A DNA stretch of 41,885 bases from JAFNAG01 sp041501225 (lineage in GTDB: Bacteria > Acidobacteriota > UBA6911), in the NCBI GenBank assembly GCA_041501225.1, contig JBGQNR010000025.1, forward strand, positions 1 to 41,885, in the 5' to 3' direction. Every line of letters starts with the position of its first letter. The stretch's first letter is position 1. The notes beneath the pieces are model-generated. The model ran no database searches. It was not told where the DNA came from and was given only the letters and a program-made list of their open reading frames with translations. Below are positions 1-7,816 of this stretch, piece by piece. The translations under genes were made by a program, and so were the position numbers.

Positions 1-401
1 CCGTTCGAGCATAATCGCGGTCGGCCTGCCCTTCAACAACGGAACAAAGAGCAATCTCGAAAAATTGCACTCCCGGGTTTGGACAATGCTGGGGAATGTT
101 CCGCACCTGAAAATCAGGTGCGGAACAACTATAAGGGGCGAAGGAAAACCCTGTTAGTCGTTTGTCAATGCATGGCTTTAACCAGTCCATGTAGCCTCCT
201 TATTAAAACGTCATTTCCTCCTCCATCTCCTGCTCCGTGGACTGAGTATGCCAATCGCAATTTGTACCCTGTCGATTCAGGCCGCCGGGAGGTTCATCGG
301 ACAATCCATGAAACCACTGCAGAGAGTTGAGTCGTGGTCGTTTTGCATCATGCTGTAACCTTCTTTGCTCTGTGACGGTATGATGATGTGAACGGGTAGC
401 C
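1..401. other. Left-edge region without a convincing gene; contains a hairpin
   Basis: No recognisable protein is encoded here. Frame 2 is open from the window edge to a TAG at 155-157 and could be the last 50 or so codons of a plus-strand gene starting outside, but I recognise no family. A perfect 13-bp inverted repeat lies at 98-110 and 114-126 with a three-base loop. It has no following T-run, so it is a hairpin or repeat rather than a classical terminator. The rest is the upstream region of the sigma-factor gene. I could not pick a confident promoter. Confidence 0.4.
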
Positions 402-974
402 ATGGAAATAGAAGCTCTGGCGGACGAAGCCTTAATGAAGCGGGTGTGCGCGCGGGATGTCGACGCCTTCCGTGTCCTCTACGCGCGCTACGAGCTTCGA
501 GTCTTCAACTTCGTGCTGCGCTGTACCGGCGATCGCGCGCTTGCTGAGGACCTGCTCCAGGAGACCTTCTGGAGAGTATGGCAGGCGGCCCGCACGTTTG
601 ATCCTGCTCGCGGTGTTTTTCGATCCTGGCTTTATCGTGTGGCGCTCAATGCCACACGGAGCGAATTGGCGCTGAATCGTTATTCACGTGAAGTCCGGGA
701 TGGTGCCCTACCCGAGAAGTTGGATCCGGCGACGCAGGGCGCCACGGATAACCCGCAGAGTCGTTTCGAACGCAGGGAAATGGAGGCACTCGTCGCGTCA
801 GCGTTAGCCCACCTTTCCCCGGGTCTGCGCGAAGTTGTCGCGCTCCGCTGCATGGAAGGGATGAAGTTCAGCGAAATCGCAGCGGTTACCGGAGCTCCTG
901 CCGGAACGCTCAAGACCCGTTTTCATCGCGCTGTCGCCGAGTTGCGGCGCCGGCTCGCACCTGGAGAGCAATGA
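402..974 (+). CDS. ECF-type RNA polymerase sigma factor
   Basis: This 190-residue protein has the two-domain layout of extracytoplasmic-function sigma factors. Region 2 spans about residues 25-95 and includes the core-binding helix AEDLLQETFWRVW and the segment FRSWLYRVALN. Region 4 spans about 130-182, with the helix-turn-helix around GMKFSEIAAVTGAPAGTLKT. Length is normal for the family. The ATG at 402 has only a weak Shine-Dalgarno, but upstream starts are not supported by homology-like sequence. The next gene, an anti-sigma factor, begins inside its stop codon region (ATGA overlap at 971-974), so the pair is translationally coupled. By family knowledge it would be held at the membrane by that partner and released by a signal. 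The signal and regulon are not visible. Confidence 0.93.
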   Translation: MEIEALADEALMKRVCARDVDAFRVLYARYELRVFNFVLRCTGDRALAEDLLQETFWRVWQAARTFDPARGVFRSWLYRVALNATRSELALNRYSREVRDGALPEKLDPATQGATDNPQSRFERREMEALVASALAHLSPGLREVVALRCMEGMKFSEIAAVTGAPAGTLKTRFHRAVAELRRRLAPGEQ

Positions 975-1471
975 GCATGTGGCATCTTGAGGATGAAGAG
1001 TTGGTTGGACTTGTTTTTGACGAGCTTGCCGGGCAGGAACGGGATGCCTGCAGGGAGCACCTTAGGGCTTGTCCGAGTTGCAGCGCCGCATTTGAAGGGC
1101 TCGCCCGAGCTGTTGTGCTGCTCGAGAAGGAGCCGACAGAAGCGCCTCCTCCGTTCGCCTGGTCGCGGCTGAAGGCGCGGATGGAAGGATCCGGCACCAG
1201 CCACGATTGGGCTGAGCCGGCTTGGGCGCCCCTCATTCTTGGAAATGTCGCGGGGATCATTCTGGTCCTGCTGTTCATTTTTCTGGCCGGCGGATGGCTG
1301 GAAAAAGGACCTATCTGGCCTGCAATCCGGACCTGGTCCGTTGCCGCACAGGTCGGGCCGCACGGTCTGGCAGCACTCATCTTTTTTGGCGCCGGCGCTT
1401 TGGTGACTCTGGCCCTGACCCCTATTTTCTGGTGGGAACAGTGGCGCGAGCGCAAAGGAATCGTCAAATGA
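971..1471 (+). CDS. Zinc-binding anti-sigma factor, membrane-anchored
   Basis: This 166-residue protein starts with a putative zinc-finger domain. The motif HLRACPSC (H-x3-C-x2-C) near residue 30-37 is the signature of ZAS/HC2 anti-sigma domains that clamp ECF sigma factors. Two hydrophobic segments follow, about residues 86-108 and 124-147, so it is predicted to be an inner-membrane protein with a short periplasmic loop and no large sensory domain. The start overlaps the sigma-factor stop by four bases. Position, motif and membrane anchoring together make the assignment firm. Because the extracytoplasmic part is so short, signal sensing could depend on another membrane protein, for example the gene just downstream. 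Confidence 0.85.
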   Translation: MSMWHLEDEELVGLVFDELAGQERDACREHLRACPSCSAAFEGLARAVVLLEKEPTEAPPPFAWSRLKARMEGSGTSHDWAEPAWAPLILGNVAGIILVLLFIFLAGGWLEKGPIWPAIRTWSVAAQVGPHGLAALIFFGAGALVTLALTPIFWWEQWRERKGIVK

Positions 1472-1510
1472 ATCCCTGGCAAGCCAGGGAACATTTTGGG
1501 AGGCAGTACG

Positions 1511-2575
1511 ATGTCAAACAAGAAACGCATACTTTGGAAGATGGCTCTCATTGGCCTCGCAGTATTTGTGATTTCGGCAATAAGTTTCGGGGTCACGGAG
1601 TATTTGCAGCGCCAGGCTGAAACAAGAAGTGAGAACGAATGGGCCAACAAGCGGGAAGAGCAAATTCGTAAATACCGCACCTACCTGCAGGAGACCGCGA
1701 AAAAGGTGGTGAAGCTCCCCGTGGATCCCAACATTGTAGGGCAGGTGCAGGCGCGCTACTTCGAGGAGTATCCCCATGCCCGCCTCTACCTCTGGGCCAT
1801 GGACGGCGCCGGCCAGTTCCAGTTTGGCATCCCCCGCGAGGCTTTTGCCCGCTTGAACCGGGCCTATGACAATTACCAGAAGTTCATCGAACAGGAGGGC
1901 CGGTTCACCGATCGCCAGGACTTCCTGCGCAGGTTGGTACAAAATCACAGGGACCTTACATTCGACTATTACGAGAAGAAGCTGGCAGGGGAAGCGTCTC
2001 CGTCTCGGCGATCCCAATGGGAAGAATTGGGGGGCTATGATCAGGAAGGATTGGTCTTTTCCACACCGTTTCAGAACGAACGGGGAGAAATGCTGGGAAA
2101 TCTTTATCTGAAAGCGACAGGCATCGAAGAGGGGAGGAGGTACTACTACGACGGTTCGTATCGGGATCCCCAGGAAGTTTCCAGAGCCCTGTTTGTGGCT
2201 GCGCTGATGTTTCTTTGGTTCCTGCTGCCAACGTGGGTCTACCTCGACGCAAAGGGGAGAGGGGTCAACTCGCCGGTCCGCTGGTCGATCCTTACTCTGG
2301 TGTCGCTGGTGTTTGGTCTCGCGGTGTATCTGATTCTGCGCCCGGAACAAGGGGCGAAAGGAGTGTGCCAAAACTGCGGCAGGATCACAGATTCCGAAAA
2401 ATACTGTCCTTTCTGCGGAACGCCCGCAATCAGCGAGTTCTGCCCCAAGTGCGGCTACCCGGCGCGCGCGGAATGGACTTACTGCCCTAACTGTCAGACG
2501 GCGATGCAAAAGGCCAGCGAAGCCGCTCCCGCAGCGGCGCAAGAGCCGCCAGCCCAACCGGAGCTCCAGGCGTAA
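1511..2575 (+). CDS. Membrane protein with extracytoplasmic domain and C-terminal double zinc ribbon
   Basis: The chosen ATG at 1511 follows GGGAGG by seven bases; a TTG at 1496 would add five residues. The 354-residue product has an N-terminal membrane helix (about residues 4-26), a polar extracytoplasmic domain of roughly 185 residues, and two more helices (about 222-246 and 255-278). A cytoplasmic tail carries four CxxC pairs, namely CQNC, CPFC, CPKC and CPNC, arranged as two zinc ribbons, and ends in an Ala/Pro-rich stretch. It begins 40 bases after the anti-sigma gene on the same strand and probably belongs to that operon. The architecture suggests a sensor that passes a signal inward through the ribbons, but this is inference; I recognise no named family for the extracytoplasmic part. 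Confidence 0.8.
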   Translation: MSNKKRILWKMALIGLAVFVISAISFGVTEYLQRQAETRSENEWANKREEQIRKYRTYLQETAKKVVKLPVDPNIVGQVQARYFEEYPHARLYLWAMDGAGQFQFGIPREAFARLNRAYDNYQKFIEQEGRFTDRQDFLRRLVQNHRDLTFDYYEKKLAGEASPSRRSQWEELGGYDQEGLVFSTPFQNERGEMLGNLYLKATGIEEGRRYYYDGSYRDPQEVSRALFVAALMFLWFLLPTWVYLDAKGRGVNSPVRWSILTLVSLVFGLAVYLILRPEQGAKGVCQNCGRITDSEKYCPFCGTPAISEFCPKCGYPARAEWTYCPNCQTAMQKASEAAPAAAQEPPAQPELQA

Positions 2576-3195
2576 GGTGGAAGGAGTACAAGGTGGCTCA
2601 GCCGGGATCAAAATCGAAACCACGAAAAACACGGCGCGGCAGAGCGGCAACCAAGAGCTTCAACGCAGAGGGCACAGAGACCGCAGAGAACTTCTTGCGA
2701 ATGACTTTTCTCTGCGCCCTCTATTCCGAAAATAGGACCAATTACGGTGCCGATCAACGCGTCTATTTCTGTGCCGCCCTTTCAGGGCTTGAGATCTCCG
2801 GACCTCAACCCAGGGCTTGCGCCCTGGGCTCTGCTGTCCCGCCCTTTCAGGGCTATGCATTTCACGACTGCGAAAATCCCGAAAGGCTAAGCATTTCACG
2901 ACCGCGAAAACCCCGAAGGGGTGGCGCAGCAAAGCCCAGGGCGTGAGCCCTGGGAATAGGTGATCGAGCTGGCATGAGCCCTGAAAGGGCGGCACAGGGA
3001 AAGCGCGGTGAGAGCACAACATTTTTATGCACCTGGGTGCCCCCCCGGAGCATGGGAGACTGCGTTGAGCAGTTGCTTTTCTTGCTTGCATGGCAAAGAC
3101 TTGGACGCAAGTAGGATAAAGTACGCGAAATCACGCTCGCGGTTCTAGTGGTCAGCTCCTCGGTTCTCCTCTTCTTCGTTGCTGCTGCGGGTTTT
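2576..3195. repeat. Intergenic mosaic of palindromic repeats
   Basis: This 620-base gap has no credible gene. It contains an inverted CGCAGAG/CTCTGCG module at 2661-2722 and two copies of the palindrome CCCAGGGC(G/T)..GCCCTGGG at 2809-2828 and 2935-2954. GCCGCCCTTTCAGGGCT-type boxes lie near 2773 and 2840 and appear inverted near 2980-2998. A 40-base box at 3027-3066 recurs, with four mismatches by eye, at 34290-34329. The short frames crossing the region encode only repeat-derived peptides. Such GC-rich palindromes are typical of non-coding repetitive extragenic elements; whether any is transcribed is unknown. Confidence 0.75.
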
Positions 3196-4380
3196 TTAAA
3201 TGTAGATCGATTTCAAGTCTGTAATCCTCTCGCCGATGCGGACGTTGTTCGCGCAACGGGCGGAGCAGTGGGAACAATCCGAGCAGTTCCTCAAACCGGC
3301 GTGCTCGGGGATTTCTTCCAGCGTGGCCCGGGCCTGCTCGAAGTTGGCATAGCACGCAGCATACATGTGCGTGCGCATGAGCGTCGGAACGTCCACGCCT
3401 TTGGGACAGGTCGTCAGGCATGACCCGCACTGCTTGCAGAAGTCCAGCGCGAGTTTGACATTTTTGTCCGTAAGCCATGACTTCTCTTCGCCGGTGAAAT
3501 CCAGTCCCAAGGCGACCGCGAAACTCTCATTCAGCTGGTCGAAATTCGTATAACCCGGAATGGCAGTGGCGATCTCCGGGTGCTGCAGCACCCATTTGAG
3601 CATGGCGGTCTGATTGAGCGGGCCCAGATTCTTGGCGCGCCCGCCGGTCTGTGTCTTCATCGCGAGAATTCCGACACCTTTCGCCGCAGCGTTTTTGATC
3701 GCTGCCAGAAAATCTGCGTCGCCGGCGTTCGTGAAATTAAAGCCGACCAGGATCACATCATAGATTCCTGTCTCTGCGGCGCTGTTCAGAATTCCTGCCT
3801 GGCCCTGGTGCTGCGAGACGCCGATAAACCGAGCCGTTTTCTGCTGCTTTGCTTCCTTGAGGGCCGCGACGACCTCCGGATTGTTTATCTGCTCCACCGT
3901 GGGCTGATGGATCATCAGGACATCGACATATTTGGTCTGAAGTCGCTCCAGGCACCCCGCGAAATCGGCGAGAAATTTTTCTTTCATGGCACCGGCGGCA
4001 ACACGAGGGAAGGGGATTTTGGTTTGGATAAAGACCTTTTCGCGCACCCCTAACTGAGTGATAACGTCGCCAACCATCTTCTCATTTCTGCCCTGCTGAT
4101 AACCCAGCGCTGTATCGAAGAGGCGCACGCCCGCCTCATACGCCTGCTTTACGATCTCAGGATTATTGGCGTTCATTACTCCCATGCTGACGATGGGTAC
4201 CTTCATGCCCGTTTTGCCCAGGGTACGCTGGATGATCGTTTTGCCTTTCACCGGGGCGGCAGGCGTTTGCTGCCCGGGCATCCAGCGATACGGCAAGCCC
4301 ATGACGCCAGCCGAGGCTAGAGCGATTGAAGTCTGAGACAGGAATTTTCTTCTGTTTTTATCCGGACTGTCTGCTGCCAT
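3196..4380 (-). CDS. Tat-exported aldo/keto reductase with C-terminal 4Fe-4S domain
   Basis: The ATG at 4380 follows AGGAG by eight bases and gives 394 residues starting with a twin-arginine type leader (NRRKFLSQ followed by a hydrophobic stretch), so export in folded form with cofactors is likely. The aldo/keto reductase barrel follows with its tetrad in place: D89 and Y94 (LFDTALGY), K121 and H158 (VDVLMIHQP). The C-terminal 80 residues hold a ferredoxin-like unit with cysteine groups FCKQCGSCLTTCPKG and CSDCSHCSARC. This is the domain order of the iron-sulfur aldo/keto reductases seen in many soil bacteria. The substrate is unknown. A paralogue with the same plan lies at 16156-17364. It stands alone between repeat-rich gaps. 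Confidence 0.88.
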   Translation of the reverse strand: MAADSPDKNRRKFLSQTSIALASAGVMGLPYRWMPGQQTPAAPVKGKTIIQRTLGKTGMKVPIVSMGVMNANNPEIVKQAYEAGVRLFDTALGYQQGRNEKMVGDVITQLGVREKVFIQTKIPFPRVAAGAMKEKFLADFAGCLERLQTKYVDVLMIHQPTVEQINNPEVVAALKEAKQQKTARFIGVSQHQGQAGILNSAAETGIYDVILVGFNFTNAGDADFLAAIKNAAAKGVGILAMKTQTGGRAKNLGPLNQTAMLKWVLQHPEIATAIPGYTNFDQLNESFAVALGLDFTGEEKSWLTDKNVKLALDFCKQCGSCLTTCPKGVDVPTLMRTHMYAACYANFEQARATLEEIPEHAGLRNCSDCSHCSARCANNVRIGERITDLKSIYI

Positions 4381-4538
4381 AGAAAGGGCTCCTCTTTCAC
4401 GGGTTTTGAAATTGTGCTCAACCGATACGGGAGCAGCGGAGTGGCGCTGATCTTCTTCCCGAGCATGCAACGTTTATTACATGGCCGAGATAAAGTCAAG
4501 AATCTGGATCTGCCCCGCTGCGATTTGAACAGGATCGG

Positions 4539-4589
4539 AACCACGAAATACACGAAACACACGAGATCACTCTCGTGTATTTCGTGGTT
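4539..4589. repeat. Perfect 17-bp inverted repeat (ACCACGAAATACACGA type)
   Basis: Arms at 4539-4555 and 4573-4589 are exact reverse complements separated by 17 bases. They begin AACCACGAAATACACGA. The palindrome lies in the divergent-free gap between the aldo/keto reductase start at 4380 and the HDOD stop at 4701, where it could form a strong hairpin. Related fragments (AAACCACGAAAAACACGG) occur near 2619. It looks like a dispersed repeat and could also stop transcription leaving or entering the flanking genes. The rest of 4381-4700 shows no gene. Confidence 0.7.
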
Positions 4590-4700
4590 TGCTCTTCGGG
4601 CGTGCTTGAACAAATCCTCTCTCACCACATGGGGATTTGCGGGTAAATAGCACGAACTTCTACTGCCGTTTTTGCCTGAATCTGGGATTGGCTTTGGAGA

Positions 4701-5543
4701 TCAGGCGGCCTGTCCGATGTGGTCTTCAAGCATGATCTCGAGTTCTGCGATGAGCACATCGGAGATCTTGAGGATGTGAGCCTCGGGTGTCGAAGTGAGG
4801 ACAATGGAAGGATCAGGATCCAGGCCCGCTCCGAGTTTCCGCGAAGCCTCGTTCGCCAACCGGACAAGGACCAGAATCAGATCCGTCACATCGAACTCCT
4901 CGTTGTGATGCAAGAGTGCGATCTGGCAGTAGACCTTGGGAATGTTCCAGCGATGGAGGAGGTTATGCCCCATTTCCGCGTGGGCCGCATCGAGCACCTC
5001 TCGTATTAACGGAGTGGATACGACAAGGCGTCCCTCGAGGTTGTTGATCTCGTCGACTGCCCGCAGGATCAGCAGCTGGCCGATGTCGTGCAGCAGTCCG
5101 CCCATGAAGCACTCCTCCTCGATTTCCTCTAATCGGAGTCGCTTGGCCAGCCATTGTGCTGCCATCGCCGTTGTGCTCGAATGGCGCCAGAGTTCCTTGA
5201 GCATCGCCGACAGCTGCGGATCGCGCGCCTTGTACTGGGAGTATTGGGAGGCAAGACACACGAGGCGCGTTACCTGATTTATGCCCAGCCGTACAACTGC
5301 GGTTTGAATCGTGCGGATTGCGGATAGCCCGCAATAGAAGGGAGAATTGGCTGCCCGCAGCACCTCGGCCGAAAGGGCCTGGTCTGAAGTAATGAGTCGC
5401 TCAACCTCGACAATATCGCAATTCTTGTCGGCGGCCAGCTCACGCATGCGCAGAGCAACCCGGTCAAAGACCGGCAGGGTGAGCTTGTCGGACTCAATCA
5501 TTTTATTGATGCGAGCGAGTATGGATCCACTTTCAGATATCAC
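4701..5543 (-). CDS. HDOD-domain signalling protein
   Basis: This 280-residue protein is nearly all HDOD domain (about residues 15-215). HDOD is an HD-hydrolase-like output module found in bacterial signalling. The core includes LLHDIGQLL and the upstream pattern DQALSAEVLRAANSPFY typical of the family. The GTG start overlaps the stop codon of the upstream ATPase gene (GTGA at 5540-5543), so the two are co-translated. HDOD proteins usually act by protein contact rather than catalysis. With a PilB-like ATPase as partner, a role in pilus or secretion control is a reasonable inference. A second HDOD protein is encoded at 27512-28393. Confidence 0.88.
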   Translation of the reverse strand: MISESGSILARINKMIESDKLTLPVFDRVALRMRELAADKNCDIVEVERLITSDQALSAEVLRAANSPFYCGLSAIRTIQTAVVRLGINQVTRLVCLASQYSQYKARDPQLSAMLKELWRHSSTTAMAAQWLAKRLRLEEIEEECFMGGLLHDIGQLLILRAVDEINNLEGRLVVSTPLIREVLDAAHAEMGHNLLHRWNIPKVYCQIALLHHNEEFDVTDLILVLVRLANEASRKLGAGLDPDPSIVLTSTPEAHILKISDVLIAELEIMLEDHIGQAA

Positions 5544-7489
5544 GATTCCCCCAATAGTTTGCGCAACACGCCGATGTGTCTTGGTTTGGAGAGCCTGGGC
5601 ACATGCCTGATGATCTCTTCGCAGGTGGTCAATCCCCTGGTGGCTTTGAAAATCGCATCTTCCAACAATGTCACAAGTCCCGTGGAATCGATGCTGAGAC
5701 GCCTGATCTCATAGGAAGTTTTTCTGGCGATGATCGCATCTTTTATAATTTCATTCAGCACCAGGAGTTCGAAGACCGGGATGCGTCCGGCGTAACCGCT
5801 GTGATGGCAGCGCGAGCAGCCTCGTCCCTGCTTGAAGATCAGCGAAGCGGCGTCGCGTGCTTCATAACCCAGCTGGCGAAGCTGCTGGGATGTAAGAGGA
5901 TGGCCTTCGGCGCAGTGAGGACACAGCCGTCGGAGGAGCCGCTGAGCGACTACGCTGACAACGGTGGATGAGATCAGGAAGGCTTCGATGTTCATGTTGA
6001 GCAGACGGAGCAAGCCGCCGATGCTGTCTTCCGTGTGGAATGTGGTCAGAACCTTATGACCGGTCAGCGCCGCCTGGATCGCAGTCTCCGCGGAGAACAG
6101 GTCCCGGATCTCTCCAATCACTAAAACATCCGGATCCTGACGCATCATGTGTTTGAGCGTATCTTCGAAGGTGACGTTGATCTTCGTGTTGATCGAGCAC
6201 TGCCCGACTCCTTCGATTACATACTCAACCGGATCTTCGGCGGTGATGATGCTGGTCTGCGGGTTGTTGAGATAGTGCACCGAGGCATACAGGGTGGTCG
6301 TTTTGCCGGACCCTGTGGGCCCCGTGATGATCACGACGCCGCTGGGTGCGTCCAGGGCGTCCTCGAGATATCTGCGCACAACCTCGGGAGCCATTCCGAG
6401 ATCTCTGATCTCGCGCAGCTGTTTGCGGTTGTTGAGCAACCTCATCACAATCTTTTCGCCGAAAATCGTGGCGTAGGTGGATACCCGGATGTCAAGAGGC
6501 GAGCCCTCATATTCGAAGGCGATACGGCCGTCCTGGTGGCGACGCTTTTCTGCGATGTCGGTACTGGACATGACCTTGATCCGGCTGATCAAGGGCGGCG
6601 CGACGTCAAGGGGCAATTCCCTGTTGATGACCAGGACGCCGTCTTTCCGGAAGCGGATCCGCAGACGATCTTTCATCGGCTCGATGTGTATATCGGAGGA
6701 ATCGGTCCGGATGGCATCGATGAGCATTTCGTTTACCGTTTGGACTACGAGGTTTTCCGTGTTCTGTACGATAGACCGGCCCGCCTTGGCGGCCTCCAAA
6801 CGATTCAACGCCTGCTGGATCTCCTCGAAATGGGCAATGCCCACCACTATGTTTTCGCCGAAGCTCTTGCGCGCGGCCTCCACCTGCATTCGGTCCAGCG
6901 GGTCGGCGAACGCAATCAGCGTGGCGCCATTGCGCCTACCCAGAGGCACGCAGTCGCGGCTTCGAAACCAGGCGATTGGCGCCAATCTAAGCGCGTCCGT
7001 GTCGGGAGGAGACAGCATCGGCTCCATGTTCTCAAAGCCCAGCTGGAAGGAAAGCGCCTCAATCAGGTCTTCCTCAGAGAGGAAGTGGTTTTCCATGAGG
7101 ATCCGGCCCAGCCTGGTGCTCGGCTTTTCCTTCTGAAGAGACAACGCCATCTCGAGATCGGATTCACGAAGATAGCCAAGCTCCACCAGGAGGGCGCCCA
7201 GTGGAATTTCCAGAATGTTCGAACGCAACGTTTCGCGGACTTCCTCCGGTTTTACGAAATGAAGCTCCTGAAGAACTCCGATCAGGGTCTTTGGAGTCTG
7301 TAGCTTGCTGCGGATGCGCTGAGCGTAGCGCAGCTGGTCCGCCTTGATATGCCCCGTCCTCACCAGAAGTGACGCGATCATCTCGCCGGCCGAGCGCTTG
7401 GGTGCGGCTGTTGCTGCAGGTGTTGCCGGCACGACCTCGGCCTGACCCTCAAGAGTCTGTGAAGCAGCGGTTTCGGTCAGGTTAGACAT
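5540..7489 (-). CDS. PilB/GspE-family type IV pilus or type II secretion ATPase
   Basis: This 649-residue protein has the plan of assembly ATPases. An N-terminal region of two type II secretion/MshE-like domains (about residues 30-190) precedes the RecA-like motor. The Walker A motif GPTGSGKTTTLY sits near residue 395, an Asp-box region and the Walker B segment DPDVLVIGEIRD follow, and a His-box is in AALTGHKVLTTFHTEDS. A zinc-binding tetracysteine (CPHC and CSRC) lies near the C-terminus, as in PilB and GspE. The stop overlaps the HDOD gene start. No pilin, PilC or secretin gene is in the window, so pilus versus secretion cannot be decided. Segment GEIRDLFSAETA replaces the more usual LETAE order but keeps length. 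Confidence 0.9.
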   Translation of the reverse strand: MSNLTETAASQTLEGQAEVVPATPAATAAPKRSAGEMIASLLVRTGHIKADQLRYAQRIRSKLQTPKTLIGVLQELHFVKPEEVRETLRSNILEIPLGALLVELGYLRESDLEMALSLQKEKPSTRLGRILMENHFLSEEDLIEALSFQLGFENMEPMLSPPDTDALRLAPIAWFRSRDCVPLGRRNGATLIAFADPLDRMQVEAARKSFGENIVVGIAHFEEIQQALNRLEAAKAGRSIVQNTENLVVQTVNEMLIDAIRTDSSDIHIEPMKDRLRIRFRKDGVLVINRELPLDVAPPLISRIKVMSSTDIAEKRRHQDGRIAFEYEGSPLDIRVSTYATIFGEKIVMRLLNNRKQLREIRDLGMAPEVVRRYLEDALDAPSGVVIITGPTGSGKTTTLYASVHYLNNPQTSIITAEDPVEYVIEGVGQCSINTKINVTFEDTLKHMMRQDPDVLVIGEIRDLFSAETAIQAALTGHKVLTTFHTEDSIGGLLRLLNMNIEAFLISSTVVSVVAQRLLRRLCPHCAEGHPLTSQQLRQLGYEARDAASLIFKQGRGCSRCHHSGYAGRIPVFELLVLNEIIKDAIIARKTSYEIRRLSIDSTGLVTLLEDAIFKATRGLTTCEEIIRHVPRLSKPRHIGVLRKLLGES

Positions 7490-7816
7490 AGCTCCATCTC
7501 AAAAACGGACAAACAACCAATCAGTAAGCAGATCCTTTAATGGGTCATGAGTTTGCGGCTAATGCGCAGACTTATGGCGAAGCTGCCGCCGCAAGCACAT
7601 ATCGGCAACGGGGGGGGTGGACGTAAGAAAGGAAAGTTAGGGGGAACCGACGACGGCGACATTCTGGTTTATTACGATTTCGACAATTCCGCATACGCTC
7701 TCTGCCAACTCATGCTATCTTCACCCCCGGCAACCCAGAGGCTATTGCCCATTATTCGAGTGTGTTCCTTCCTTTCCCGGCGGAAGGCGGAACACCTGCA
7801 ACCGGAAGGAACACCC
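7490..7816. promoter_or_regulatory. Divergent intergenic region between ATPase and peptidase genes
   Basis: The two flanking genes point away from each other, so this 327-base gap must hold promoters for both. An open frame continues from 7547 into the peptidase gene but encodes low-complexity, unconserved-looking sequence with a G-run at 7610-7618. I prefer the ATG at 7817, which has GGAAGGA just upstream and a signal peptide right after it. No promoter boxes could be called with confidence. Confidence 0.4.

Noticed and set aside
79..330. 83-codon open frame at the left edge
   Set aside because: No ribosome site, no recognisable domain, and it crosses a perfect hairpin; composition is like intergenic sequence.
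2593..2946. 117-codon frame after the zinc-ribbon gene
   Set aside because: It is made almost entirely of palindromic repeat sequence shared with other gaps.
6149..7303. 384-codon plus-strand frame
   Set aside because: It lies opposite the ATPase gene, whose motifs are unambiguous; the frame is a by-product of codon bias.
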